From NCBI RefSeq assembly GCF_000003605.2, contig NW_003133367.1, positions 99,645 through 141,310 on the forward strand: DNA of 41,666 nucleotides, written 5' to 3'. Positions 22,101 to 35,400 of the stretch are shown piece by piece (within the stretch, counting starts at the first letter, position 1; the number at the start of each line of letters is the position of its first letter). Origin of the DNA: Saccoglossus kowalevskii. Lineage: Eukaryota > Hemichordata > Enteropneusta > Harrimaniidae. The translations under genes were made by a program, and so were the position numbers. A model generated the notes under the pieces. That model did no database searches and had not been told where the DNA came from. It was given only the letters and a program-made list of their open reading frames with translations.

Positions 22101-25100
22101 CTTTGATTTTCTGTATGCTGGTTGGGATTGTGAGTTGCGTTGTGTAAAGATGCACATAATCAGTTTTTGACGTGCTATCAGGGGGTAAATCCTTTTACTC
22201 CCGGGTTCTCCACACTTGTCAGGGGGGAAACTCGTCTCGTCTCTCTANNNNNNNNNNNNNNNNNNNNNNNNNNNNNNNNNNNNNNNNNNNNNNNNNNNNN
22301 NNNNNNNNNNNNNNNNNNNNNNNNNNNNNNNNNNNNNNNNNNNNNNNNNNNNNNNNNNNNNNNNNNNNNNNNNNNNNNNNNNNNNNNNNNNNNNNNNNNN
22401 NNNNNNNNNNNNNNNNNNNNNNNNNNNNNNNNNNNNNNNNNNNNNNNNNNNNNNNNNNNNNNNNNNNNNNNNNNNNNNNNNNNNNNNNNNNNNNNNNNNN
22501 NNNNNNNNNNNNNNNNNNNNNNNNNNNNNNNNNNNNNNNNNNNNNNNNNNNNNNNNNNNNNNNNNNNNNNNNNNNNNNNNNNNNNNNNNNNNNNNNNNNN
22601 NNNNNNNNNNNNNNNNNNNNNNNNNNNNNNNNNNNNNNNNNNNNNNNNNNNNNNNNNNNNNNNNNNNNNNNNNNNNNNNNNNNNNNNNNNNNNNNNNNNN
22701 NNNNNNNNNNNNNNNNNNNNNNNNNNNNNNNNNNNNNNNNNNNNNNNNNNNNNNNNNNNNNNNNNNNNNNNNNNNNNNNNNNNNNNNNNNNNNNNNNNNN
22801 NNNNNNNNNNNNNNNNNNNNNNNNNNNNNNNNNNNNNNNNNNNNNNNNNNNNNNNNNNNNNNNNNNNNNNNNNNNNNNNNNNNNNNNNNNNNNNNNNNNN
22901 NNNNNNNNNNNNNNNNNNNNNNNNNNNNNNNNNNNNNNNNNNNNNNNNNNNNNNNNNNNNNNNNNNNNNNNNNNNNNNNNNNNNNNNNNNNNNNNNNNNN
23001 NNNNNNNNNNNNNNNNNNNNNNNNNNNNNNNNNNNNNNNNNNNNNNNNNNNNNNNNNNNNNNNNNNNNNNNNNNNNNNNNNNNNNNNNNNNNNNNNNNNN
23101 NNNNNNNNNNNNNNNNNNNNNNNNNNNNNNNNNNNNNNNNNNNNNNNNNNNNNNNNNNNNNNNNNNNNNNNNNNNNNNNNNNNNNNNNNNNNNNNNNNNN
23201 NNCTAATAAATATTGCATATATTAATATAGAATTGTTTAAACACGTGGGTTAGTAGGTGTAGCACAATCTATGTATAGTTGGCAGACCATTTAGTTCAAG
23301 TACACCAATCACTGCCACAGAAATAATAAATGGTTTATAATGTCAAATGTGTGGGTAAAAAGTCAACCAATGGAGAGACTTGACTGACATGTTAGACCAC
23401 ATTGATTTGTAAACACATAATAATAACATATTAATGCCTATTGAAACTTGATGATATTTTGTTACCAGTGATCTCAAGCATACTTTGAGAGAATTTTCGA
23501 TTTGTAAATCCCATTGAATGTTTGCTTCGAGCAAGTTATGCCTGAGATTTTAGACTTCGATAAATCATAATTGTAATGCATTTGCATGAGATTGCCTGAA
23601 TCGCTGTGTGTGAGTTATTAGCAGTCTCAATCGCCCAGCGTGCATTCCGATTTTGTGTATGTATAGGTTGCATAGAACCCATTAAGAACCACAACGCGGC
23701 GTGACAAGTGGCATTATAGTTTCACTCGCTCTTCTTTTTGATTTCACGATAGAATGTTAACAAAAATCTTAAAATGTTTATTATTTTAAAATTCAGGCAT
23801 ACCGGTAAGAGATCAACCAATACATATTATAAGTGCAGGGGAAGCAGGAGTCGCCATTGTGTCTGTGTTTGACAATCCATCTGATTATATCGGTAAAAGG
23901 ATTGGACTCAGTGGAGATTTCTGTACAGTGGCAGAGATGGCAAAAGTTCTCACCAGACATCTTTCACCACTGCAGTTTAAGCCCGGAAATGTAAGTGCGG
24001 CAAGGGTGTCTTTTTATTTGTGGATTAATGTCACGCATGACATTTATACTCTGGATTGATTTACACATCAATCAATTAGTATCTAATTACCACCTGAATA
24101 GTTATGTAATGTTTAACCAAGCAAACGATTCCACCATACGTCTACACGGCGTGGCGAATCAAAGCACTACGCACTACTGTCCTGTTTCCGACGATGAGAT
24201 GCCAATATCTTATGTTTATGCCGTAGTCAGTAATTGTTATTTACAGATTTGTGATAGGTTTAATATTTAGAAAATATACTTCCAATTATAGCAGTATCAA
24301 GGAGCAGCACTACCGAACTCGTATCTATAATTGGTGATGGTCGTTCGCTTTTAAACGGACCTTCCAGTACATAGTACAGCTGTGACAATGTTTCCAGTTA
24401 AATGTATAGTTTTCCCGCATTCACAAAAAAAATAGCTATTCGAATGGGTGAATTAATATCTCATAATCACATATTGCATATATGTAAGGTCAACTAATGT
24501 ATTGAATTATTTGTTACACGCTTGCCCGCTGGGAGAGAGGGGGTTGGGGTGCAAATGTTATGCAAATTCTTATCTATTTGTGATTTTGCTTTGTTCCTGC
24601 ATCATGGCACATCAAGACTCTGGACGTTGGTGACTGATAATGGTCCTAGCATTCTGATTGGTTGATCCATTGTGCGTTGTTCTTTATTCCTTGGTTACCT
24701 CATGTCAATTCAATTCTGCTCTTAATCACCAAGTGGTTGTTCTATATAGTGAGTAGCAGGGACGGATGCCAGATACTCGATTAGGGTATGCACCTTCACA
24801 TTGAAAGTAAGCCTCAAAGACCCGTTTGCATTGTGGTGTATATTTTTGTACGAGAAACTAAGGTTTTAGAGGACGCTCTACCTTCAAATCCGTCACTAGA
24901 GCCAATGTACAAGTCTAAGCCGACAGACTGCAAGAAGGTGACATTATTGAAGTATTGAACACTGGTTTACCTAGAACGCAAATTAGAATGTTTTGCAATA
25001 CGTCACTTAGTCACCTCAATCAAGAATCTGGCCTAGAGAAATTACTATTCACCGGCGTCAGTGATGCTAACAGCTGTAACACGTAACATAAGTTTTGGGC

Positions 25101-25730
25101 TTGGATGTATTCGGTTATAAAACTCACCTGCCATGATAATTCAATCTGTAAATTGCTTTGAATCACGTTCATGTATAATTCATTCATACGTTATTTTTAT
25201 AGTATATTTTGTGCGTTTTGTGCCCCCCCCCGCCCATTATATATTTCAAGAGAGTGTTCAATAATATATTCACACTTGGGCGTTGCAGTATTTAATATTT
25301 GCAGACTGAATGTGTATACACACAACAACATAAACATTCCACTGTATTATACCTTGTGTATTCATTATAAGTAATTTTGGAGCATTGCGAAATTAAAATA
25401 ACTATTACAGTTCGAAATTAAAATAAATAACTATTACAGTTCGAAATTGTAATGCAAATGTATTGTGAACTCTAAATGCGTCCGTTTTGCAATAATTCCA
25501 CATTGCTACTTCTATTAATGCTTTGGTTACTTCATTTCCAGATGACATGTGAGCAGTTTGCCAGTTTGGATTTCCCAGGAGCCGATGATCTTGCAGTCAT
25601 GTTCGAATTTTATCAATCTGGAAAGATGGTGAGAGACATCGAATTGACCAGGAAGCTCGACCCTAACACTAAAACTTGGGAGCAGTGGGTTGTTGCTAAT
25701 AGAGACCAACTTATGGCTATATTTAAATAG
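19174..25730 (+). CDS. NMRAL1: NmrA-like family protein (NMRAL1-like), copy B
   Basis: Five exons: 19174-19318, 20160-20287, 20854-21094, 23797-23990 and 25542-25730; the frame is open across all junctions, giving 298 aa. Introns 1, 2 and 4 are GT-AG; intron 3 starts GCAAGT. Same Rossmann motif (GATGIQGG, 9-16) and family blocks as copy A. Differences from A fall unevenly: about nine in exon 1, none in exon 2, six in exon 3, eleven in exon 4, three in exon 5, plus loss of the last three residues through an earlier tag stop. In exon 1 Pro37, next to the TRN segment, is Leu. The even reading frame and retained motifs argue for a functional paralogue with the same presumed NADPH-sensing role, perhaps diverging in the exon 4 region. 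Intron 3 contains the assembly gap. Confidence 0.92.
21095..21100 (+). other. GC splice donor of copy B intron 3
   Basis: The exon ends TTAG and the intron begins GCAAGT; copy A has TTAG/GTAAGT at the matching place (10247). AG/GCAAGT is the consensus for the rare GC-AG introns, so the change is likely tolerated but could weaken splicing. Confidence 0.8.
21590..21960. repeat. Degenerate low-complexity tandem repeat
   Basis: Irregular units of about 17-24 bases built on AAATCCATTTTCATTTTC fill this part of copy B intron 3. Copy A lacks them. They lie 290 bp before the assembly gap. A smaller (TTTGA)n run is at 21388-21411. Confidence 0.7.
22248..23202. other. Assembly gap (955 N)
   Basis: Unsequenced bases within intron 3 of copy B. 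Any frame drawn across it is an artefact. The gap length may be an estimate. Confidence 0.99.
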
Positions 25731-25788
25731 TAAAATGAGCAGAATATCATGTTACCAATGCGTCACCTTAATTCGAGAAATTTACACC

Positions 25789-25794
25789 AATAAA
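25789..25794 (+). terminator. Polyadenylation signal of copy B
   Basis: AATAAA 58 bp after the stop codon of copy B, the same distance as in copy A but in diverged sequence. Confidence 0.55.
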
Positions 25795-26831
25795 CTCTTT
25801 TTTTCAAATCATTGTTCGAAATATGTTGTCTTCTTTGTGTTCTCAGCGTTTTCTGGAATTGGCAGTGAATCCACAGTCGTTTCGTGCACATTTCTAAATG
25901 TTTTGTTGATTAACCAATAATTGTTTTTTACATTATATTGCATTTTTTAAATAAAATGTCTGCAAGCAAAGTGGCAACGGGACATCATTGCGTTTTTAGG
26001 GGCGAAATTGAAACAGCACTCTAACATCAAGACGCCCAACCAAGTTTGACTTGCAAATGTAAATATGTTTATGACCGACAAAAGAACGTGGGTAAGGCCC
26101 GTTTCTGTCATCTTATTCGTCATATGCAGGTCGATAACAACGCTGTGCATTATTGGAAATTATTGTACAGCGGAAGAAACCCATCATCGAACATAAGCAT
26201 CGCAGTGACTAATTACGTTTTGACGTAATTGTATTTGCAAAGACGGTAAACACGTAGACTATTGGCTTACCCATTTACCAAGTACAATATACTATACAAC
26301 AACGGCATGGGTAAACAAATCAAGCGTCATGGCGTCCATTCCATCTACGTTTCTTTATACTAGTATGTTGTTCCAAAATTGCCCAATAAAACAAGTTCCA
26401 TTGTTCGTGTATTTAAAAAGCAATATTATATTCTTAAATTGCTAATTTGTTGGATTGTACAACTGTATTTGTCAACTACACATGTTTCAAATATCACACA
26501 AGAACGTCCATGTGTGTTGTGCTATGTATTACGTAGATTGAATCGGTATAATAAATAACACATTTACATTTAGAAATGTTTATTATTAAAAGTAAAGACA
26601 GGTTTCACGGGTTTATTTCCATTTCCCTACTTTTCGTGAAAATGTCAGCTTAACAATGTTATTGTATATAGTTGTGCACCCACCGTATCTGCTTTGATTT
26701 GCACAAGAACCAACAACATCATAGAATACGTCTATTGTTTTTTAGTGATCGGCAGCAAACTGCCTACAGTATGTTTTTGACTCCAATAGATAAACGTCAC
26801 ATAGCACCACTAATTTGTACAATCGTACATC

Positions 26832-26955
26832 CTCAAATCGCTCCCGTTGTGTTCAATATGAAACTCGTCTCGGCGTACACAGCGCGTGTACAGTACGTTG
26901 TTTGTTTATGAGAAATTCGAGCACGCGCTGCGAAATGACTGTTGCGTTTGAAAAT
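26832..26955. mobile_element. Degraded TTAA-family MITE at the edge of unit B
   Basis: TCAAATCGCTCCCGTTG at the left, GTTCAATATGAAACTCGTC, ACAGCGCGTGTACAGTACG, TTGTTTGTTTATGAGAAATT and CGAGCACGCGCTGCGAAATG follow the layout of the 17272 copy in the same order, ending CGTTTGAA. It sits where homology with A ends. Confidence 0.45.
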
Positions 26956-27140
26956 GGTGACAACGTGTGTCGTCACTACACGGTGTCTGCGGTGTTTTAT
27001 GTGCTGTATGCATATATGTTAACATCTAACACACATGTACAGTAAATATACAATGCAAACAAGGTACTACAAAAAATTGGTCTTCTTTCTGTCATAGCCT
27101 CAAATGACTCATAAATATGAAGTAAATCACTTTTTATTAG

Positions 27141-28175
27141 TCCCCGTTCGGACGAAGTCCGAAAACGGAGACTTATAATTCGGTCTCCGTGCGTTTGTGC
27201 GTCCGTGCGTCCGTCCGGAGTCATATCTCAGAATTCCTTGGACCGATTCCGTTCATTCTTTCCATGTGCTTAGTACTTTATGTGGGACATGTGCACATGC
27301 AGTGGTTTAGCGATTCGATTCAAAATGGCCGACTGGCAGCCATCTTGTTTTTTGAAAATGTTGTATTTTGGACATGCTTTGTCAGTTTTCATTCAAATTT
27401 AGTACATAGATCATACATGTTAGGATACATGTCCCCGACCGTCCGTGAGTTCCTGAGTCTGTCCGTGCGTTAGTCTATCCAACATCATATTTCAGAATCC
27501 TCTGGACCGATTCCGTTCATTCTTTGCATGTGCCTAGTACATTATGTGGGACATATGCACATGCAGTGGTTTAGCGATTCGATTCAAAATGGCCGACTGG
27601 CAGCCATCTTGTTTTTTGAAAATGTTGTATTTTGGACATGCTTTGTCAGTTTTCATTCAAATTTAGTACATAGATCATACATGTTAGGATACATGTCCCC
27701 GACCGTCCGTGAGTTCCTGAGTCTGTCCGTGCGTCAGTCTATCCAACGTCATATTTCAGAATCCTCTGGACCGATTCCGTTCATTCTTTGCATGTGCCTA
27801 GTACCTTATGTGGGACATATGCACATGCAGTGGTTTAGCGATTCGATTCATTTCGCAATTGGATCAAAGATGGTCGACTGGCAGGCATCTTGTTTTTGTT
27901 TTTTATGCGGTATCTTGGACGTGCTCTGTCAGTTTTCATTCAAATTTGTCACATACATGAAGTTTATACATGTTAGGATGCATGTCCATGACAATTTGTT
28001 TCAAAATCTGGTCAAAAATGGCCGATTGACAGCCATCTGACTTTTTGGCCTTACTACTGTTTCCACAATTTATGTACCATTTTCATTCGTATTTGGCCAT
28101 ACATCATACATATCAGTGTGTTTCATAATCAGATCAAAGGTGGCCTAATAACGGCTGTTTTTATTTTGGCCATAT
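27141..28175. repeat. 264-bp tandem repeat array with decayed tail
   Basis: The landmark GACCGATTCCGTTCATTC recurs at 27241, 27505 and 27769, a period of exactly 264 bp; units 1 and 2 are nearly identical. Each holds AAAATGGCCGACTGGCAGCC and a GTCCCCG start (27431, 27695). The array opens with GTTCGGACGAAGTCCGAA, a short hairpin, and GTCCGTGCGTCCGTCCG. After about 27960 shorter, decayed units continue. Because 264 is a multiple of three, open frames of up to 170 codons run through it; I regard them as non-coding. Confidence 0.85.
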
Positions 28176-28194
28176 TACCACTACATGAAACACG

Positions 28195-28300
28195 TGTTTT
28201 GATGTAAATAAACAATCTGTTGTATACGCCACTTGGAACTCAAGTTTCAAGGACACGTTCGCGACAATCCCTCCGCTTTAATATGACGAGCACAAAGAGA
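28195..28300. mobile_element. TTAA-family MITE fragment, reverse orientation
   Basis: The reverse complement starts TTAAAGCGGAGGGATTGTCG and contains GGCGTATACAACAGATTG and TTTATTTACAT, matching the 17272 copy. The other end is missing or unrecognisable. Confidence 0.45.
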
Positions 28301-31300
28301 ACTTAACGGGGATTGTGTCATTTTCAATGACTTGTTGAAGTCGATATTGCATTTCATGTAAGGCGTGCTGTATGAAGATTTGTCAATATGAATAAAAATT
28401 CAGATTAAAGTAATATTTTTTTTCGAAACGCTAAACTCGCAACCACATGTTTTGGTCAACATTTCACTTTTTTTACTCTTGTAACACGTTTGATACAATT
28501 AACGAACACCGATTGTACATTAGTATATAAGAAACTTTTGAGAATAGTTCGAATCAATGTTCAATCGCATAGTGGTTGTTAGGTCAGAATCTTGCTAGAC
28601 CTGCATTCGTACCTGGACTGAACATTCACTAATGGATGCGACTTAGTGGGAATACTGGTTAAGAGCCGCGTGTGCTTGTGTTAGACCAGACATGGTTGAA
28701 ACCAAGGTAGCTTGTGCTAGACCAGACATGGTTGAAACCAAAGTAGCCCAATATAACGCTACTATGATGAAAAAGTTGGTCACACGTACAGGCAGATACA
28801 TGTATTTTTAAAAAGGAAGGTGTGAAATAACATTTTGCGTTTCCCCTTTCATTTATATAAACAAGAAGGTTTATGCTAGTTGTTAACCCTTGTATACTTA
28901 GTTCTATTCTCAGGTGAACTTTCTTGTCTACATGATTTGGTATAGATTCTCATGCTACACGTGCGAAGATATTTGAGTGGTATTTCGTTATCGGAACAGT
29001 AGAATGGAGATCAGATTTAGCTTACATTAGTGACTGTTATCACATACGTTATGGTGACAAAAGCACATTTACTGTTATTTAAACTAATATTTACAAGTAA
29101 TGCTTTATTGAAGGAAGAAGGTAGATTATACTTTCGATGATCTAAGCTGACATATTTTATACCAGCATTTCGAAGGTTCCTAATGGCCAAGGGCGTGTAT
29201 TTTATTATGCAAGCCGTTTTAAATATACTCGCCTTTTCATGTTTAGACGTGGGTCTTCAACGTGAATGACACACAGTAGTTGTAAATCCTGCTTTCAACT
29301 GAAATAGGCGAACATTTCCTTTTGCGCTACGGTCATAGAGCTTCATGTAGACATTGTATTAAAAGGTGTGGTTTTTTTCAGAATTACGCCATAAAATGAT
29401 TGTTCGTGTGCTTAATATGTAACATGAAGTAACATTAATCCGTAACATTACTATTGTTTTAGAGCACGGCTCATTTACTCTACAAGGCATCACATCACGC
29501 ATTTATTAATATTTTTTGCTGCCCAGATAGGCTATAAGGCTCCGTGTAATATCCTTATACGTTTGCCCGAGATTCACAGCACAGTCACAGCTACATAGCA
29601 ATCGTCGTGTTGATCTAAATCGTACTGCGAATATGGAGATATTAAAGGATCCATTAAAAAACTAAGAAGTGAAATCGTAACATTTGACTTGGCTTTTATC
29701 TAGGTCTATATATGTCTGATGTCTGTTTGTGTGTTTGTTCCTAATATTCTGAAAAGTTTAAACAAATTATAACACTTGTTCATTCTGACATTATAATGTT
29801 AACACCAAACAATAAGACGGTTTGTGCCCACAACACTACGTTACACATGCAAGATTATAGTATACTAAATCTATAAGTAGAAACTACATTTATAGATTGA
29901 AACGTAGAAAATACTAAATTTGACGCTGTTATATTTGTACATACTAAAATCACGTGCGTGTGTAAATTTTGTTGTAATTTATGTCATATTGGATAGTTGT
30001 CTGAAAGAAGGGTTAAATAATTCGTTACATCAGTAATTAGGGGAAATATTCATTGCCCCCATCTTGAAGAATTCTCGTTAAAACGCTAATTATACTAACT
30101 TGACGAGACTGCATCATCAATGCACACAATATGAAAACCATACGATTGTGGTTGTTTTGTTAACGACCTCGCGTAAATTATCTTGCTTGTCAAAGTGAAT
30201 GAGGCGTTGATATGAAATATATGTAATCTCACAGCTCTCTTTCGTCACCATACGGTTGGGTTGTAAATTGTATGTAGTCACTTAAACCAGTCGTGAATGC
30301 GTTAAATGGTTCTATTCAGTGACTCGGTTTGATTTTGATTTGATCGCCGCCGACGGCAACGGTTCATAATTTTATGACGCCGTGTGGTCGTACTGTTAAA
30401 AGCGCCCGATCGACACAAGAACGCTACTGACGCTACGTTGAAACGACAGAAGGATCTTCGCTTCAAGCCTTCATTACCGAGCTCCAGTAAGTATAAATAT
30501 GACTTTTTCGTGTGTTTATACTCTTACTGGAGAATTGGGTTTAATTTAATGTATTTGTCTTCTCGTTGCTGTGCCAAATGTCTACATGTGACATGCGGTT
30601 AGTGTTGACGTGCCGATTATCACCACACAAGTACAAATTCATGTTATCTTAAATGTTAAGTGAGTAAATGAGTAATATGACGCTTAAAAATAGCATGATA
30701 TCGACGCTGAACTATTGTCCCTCTCACCAATTATATTACGGTTATATACTTGTGGTCGGAAGTTAGTTTTTCAAACCCAGTTGAAGTAGTGCCCTTCACA
30801 CGGGGTTGTAATTTAAACGTCGGGACATGTCGGAGTTCAGGCCTATCGGTTTTCAAGGATTATTGGAGTCGGCTCGAGCTAAACGCGTTTATACGGTCAT
30901 TTTTGCTGGCTGTGATCCTCGACAAACTCTCGAATTATCAACCCTCACCCCATATCCTCGGCACTGAACTAAACCTTTCAAGGAGTAAATACTATACGAT
31001 TTTCAATCAGGAAGTATATAGCAGGGGCTATGTCAAATGTTTATTTTCTGTATTTATTTGGCTTAAACTACTATAATCGATATATTTTAAATACTGACAT
31101 GTAATTAGGGTAAATACATCGACTACAATTGTAAATTGCGTTTACGTGTGTGTTATTAATAACCACCGAGAAACTAATATCACAATTTGTTAATCTTATA
31201 ACTGCTTCTATACCATGTTTTCAACCATGAAATGGGCACGGCGACATTTTCAACCGAGTTTTTTTTACCATGGAAACGTCAAAGAGACAAGCTTTATAGC

Positions 31301-32405
31301 AACAATTCAATTTAATATATTTTGGTAGTGAATGTACAATCATTCCCGTTCTATTGTGGACGAAGTTCGAATGCAACGTATTTGTTGCACTTTCCAGACC
31401 GTGGATGCTACAATTACTAAGCATATAGTGTACACCAAATATGTATTGTAACAGTGTCGATTTGATTGCAATGTATATTGGTCGTTATTACTGATGAGGT
31501 GAGTTTGTTTTAATACAATACTTGGACATGTGAGAGCGTTAAAGGTCCGTTGTATTGAATAAATATATGCGGAGTGGGGTAATAGTGGCATACCAATTGT
31601 TGTCATGGAGTACGCATTTTGCGTACAACAGTAACTACGCTTTAGTTACGTGCGGTCTATCTTTAAACAACATATGAGAACAATTTGTCAATGTCAAGTT
31701 TAATATCTCAGTCATGTGATTGTCATGTATCGATGTAGTATTCTGTATTTTATCACCAGATTCAGTGCAATATGACGATTGTCGCTACAGTTCGATATAA
31801 ATGCGAAATGTAGATGTTGTATCCAATATTTATATATACATTTCATGATTACATGTTTAAAATACCTAATATATTGTTTTTATTAATAATTAAATAACCG
31901 TCGATTATCGCTCAATTTGTCTATGTGAAACAACACCAATTATATCCCAGGTATGCTAATATATGTTAATACTAAGTTGTTACTATTTCTGTCTCGGTTT
32001 TTGAACCAACATTTGGAAGCTATATCCGAAGTTGTTTTTTAAACAATAACATTGACTTTTCAAACATACACAATTTTTCAAATGTAAATAATTATGTGGA
32101 AATGTTTCCCCTAGAATCGTTCAACGCGCCAATCTACAGTGACAATAAGATCTCGAACCAATTCTTGTTTTCAGTCGCTATGATCACATTACGTCGTTAT
32201 ACAATGTATGTTACATGGCTTTCGTCATTTATCATTTGTTCCGATGTTAAACATAAGTCACTGTTAAACCATGCCATGTTTGGACTCGTGAATTTACATC
32301 ACTCTATCCAAAGTGTATATCTGAAATTGGTTTTATTTTGATTGATTTTAATATAGATATGAATATTAATGTGACAACATTGGTTATCTCCATTTCTTAA
32401 TTCCA
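28301..32405. other. Intergenic DNA upstream of the lectin gene
   Basis: No coding gene is supported. A 36-bp unit containing TAGACCAGACATGGTTGAAA is present twice in tandem (28682 and 28718). At about 30360-30485 a CG-richer stretch ends in ctccaGTAAGTAT, a possible donor of a 5'UTR exon for the lectin gene. Confidence 0.35.
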
Positions 32406-32438
32406 GGGGTCTGTCCACGTGCATATACGTCAGCTGAA

Positions 32439-35400
32439 ATGAGACACAATATTTGCATACGTCTAGTGATCATGGCGTGCGTGTTGCACTTATCAAGTCT
32501 CATGGTATGTATATTCAAGATAATTTATACAATATTTCTAATAGTATTGGCGAATCATCTGGGGAACACTCGGTTTATTATCACTAGTTACCGACATTCA
32601 TATGAATGTGTTTATTTGGTTCCACAAACGCGGCCATTTTATGTTTTCTTAAGTAGATAATAGTTTTACAGTCAGACATGCGCAGAATATGTCATTGACT
32701 TAAATTGCATATTTTACTGTTGATGTAATTTGACATTATGTCAATACATGGTAAACATTGACTTATTTATTTTCTTCTTTTTTGTACAGAATGCAGCAGC
32801 GACTGGTAAGTGTATAAACCTTCAATTCAACAGTGCATTTTAAGCCATTTCTGGTCAAGTCAATGTGAAAGTACACGGGACTGACAGGATAATGGTTAAT
32901 ACGAAAGAACAGCAATATTTCCTATGTTAATTGTTATGTTGGTACAAGTCTCAAATTGCATATAAATTAACGTGTTCCTGCTATCTTGTTGTTTCATGGA
33001 AGTATAACAAAATATGAACGATCTTAAAGTTTCAACATGTATATTGCCAAACAGTAATTTTCATCACTTGAATTCATTAGTTAAGTTATAAATGGTCTTG
33101 TGAATATCATACAATAACAGTTACGGCATTTGACGCGTGGACGGGTTGATATATTTACAATGTGTAAAAATTAAAAGAATTTGGTTAATGTTCTCGATTT
33201 ACATTTAATCAATCAATGAGTTGAACGTTGCAAATATTGTCAATGTAAAGTAGTCTATGAAAAAGTTCACATAAATATTACGGGTTTCAATGGTTAGTTT
33301 ACTAGTATTTTTAAAACAATATTTAGAAATTCAAAAGACTATTTACAAATGGCCACCGAGTTCTCGTTGTCAGCAACGTCACGTGACTTGCTATGATCTA
33401 TTACACCAATTGCGAAGAATATGTTTTCTGTTGTAAAGTAGCAAACATTTTTCTACAAGAATTGAAATCAAATATTTTAAATGACTGGAGGTCTTGATCA
33501 AATTTATATGTTTCGTTTTCAGATTTATGCGATGGAGACACACTTTACAAGTTTTTCAAGATAAAAAAGACATGGGATTCGGCACGAGAAGAGTGTGAAT
33601 TCCTTGGAGGGCGGTTAGCGTTTATCAACAGCGAGAGCACTCATGAGAAAATCAGGTCACATCTTAATAGTGTTGGCAATTTAATGAACTCGGCAGGCAA
33701 GGGATATTGGTTTGGGCTTAATGATATCGATAATGAAGGAACCTACACGTTTGTTGGGACGGGAGGGATTGAATTGACATACGATGCCGGATGGTCTAGT
33801 GAGAGAGGAAGACAGCAGCCAAATAACAGCATGAAAAAAGATCCAAATGGTCAGGATTGTGTTCAGCTGTGGTAAGTAGTGTTCACAGCAGCTTATGAAT
33901 ATACATGGTATATAATATGATATATTTCCTATGTGTATTATAAGGTTCATGTTCTCTCTCTACTGGAGTTGTTAGGCCAGACTTTTTTATTCCTTGTTTC
34001 TCTGGATTTTATAAGGCAATTTTTTTTAAAATAAAATTATTTCTTTTTTCCATTAGATTTGTGTGATTCTCAAAGAATTGTAAATGAGACCGTTGATCGG
34101 AGAGAAGAAATGAAATAAACTTTATTCCATGTATAACCTTGTTTCTCATCTGCGCGAGACGTTGGTACTTTGATCATCATACTCCCACGAAAATGCAACT
34201 TGGGTTTGCTATGCGGCGGGCGCGAGAAATTACGCTTAAAATGTTATTCTCATTTCATTTTTGGCTCCTGTTCATTCGGCGGGTTCGCGAAACAAGGCAT
34301 AATAAAAGTCTGGTCTAAGTAAATATTCCATTGCCACCAGTGCGAAAAAAAAACTTACATGATGTCCCATTCTTTTTGGGAGTGTGTATAGACAGTTGGA
34401 GTCACAACAGTCTAGTATGTAGCAAATATCCGTGTTGATCTGCTTCTGTTCACATTGATCCCATGTTAATGACAGTTTTTAGACTAATGGAATGTGTGCT
34501 TGAAAATTAGTAAATGTCTATATAACATACCGTTTCAAATGTGATTCGATACTAGTAGTTTGCGCTGTTCAATTTTTCGCTATATCAATCTCGGCAAATT
34601 GCCGTGTTTCCTGTTCGATTACTCGTTCTCAAGTCCAAGTCTAAAAAATATACACAGTTGTCGATCATCACAAACAGTTGTGAAACAACATTGAAGCTCA
34701 TTGTTGTCGAGTTTTTGCTGGGAAAGGATTGACCAGCTTTGTTATTAGTCCAAGAAAATTGTTCCGCTTGGAGAGTGTCTGAACCCCTCATGTAATATGC
34801 AAGAATGTAGGAATGTACCAAGAAAATTGTTTTTCTGGAGTAAATTATTTTCTGATAAAAATCTTCTTAATTCACTGATTTTTATGTCATCATTTATTTC
34901 AGTCTTGCCTGTTCGCCAATCCATTGCTCAAAAACACACCTTCAAATACTCTTATTTTCTCAGCATCGAGATGGCTCTGCCAACTCTTGTTTAAGTTCGC
35001 AGTGATAACAAATAACACGTTCAGGTTGCACAGTATTTTCGGCATTGGACAAGCATGTTCCATTTGTTTGATAGTATTACGAATTCGCCGGTTGCATTTA
35101 ATTGAATAAATAGTGTTTTATCCTAATATAGGGAACAGCCACCATCTCCACAAACGCCTAAATGGAATTTTGACGATGCTTATTGTTCTAATAAAAAAGG
35201 ATACATCTGTGAAATTCAAAATTCAGGTACGTAATAATACCCACAATTACAATCAGAGTTTTTTTTTTTACATTTGTAAATGTTTTGATTTAACTTGGTA
35301 ATTATTTTATGTTCTGCGCATGCGTTAACCAATTTAACCTCATGGAAAAGTGCTCTGGGAAAATTGATACATTTTATCCTAAAAGAACAAAAACACAGGT

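Larger units (their letters stand above)
15373..26830. repeat. Segmental duplication unit B
   Basis: Homologous to unit A in the same orientation. Longer than A because of a TTA-flanked MITE (15553-15868), about 2.2 kb of compound repeat (16120-18337), low-complexity DNA and an assembly gap in intron 3, and about 0.5 kb near 26130-26660. Coding identity with A is about 90% at protein level by my own comparison (29 differences in 298 aligned residues). Confidence 0.85.

Noticed and set aside
22140-23253. Frames of about 345 codons on both strands
   Set aside because: They consist almost wholly of unknown bases in the assembly gap.
27189-28040. 94- and 170-codon frames
   Set aside because: They run through the 264-bp tandem repeat, whose period is a multiple of three; no domain is visible.
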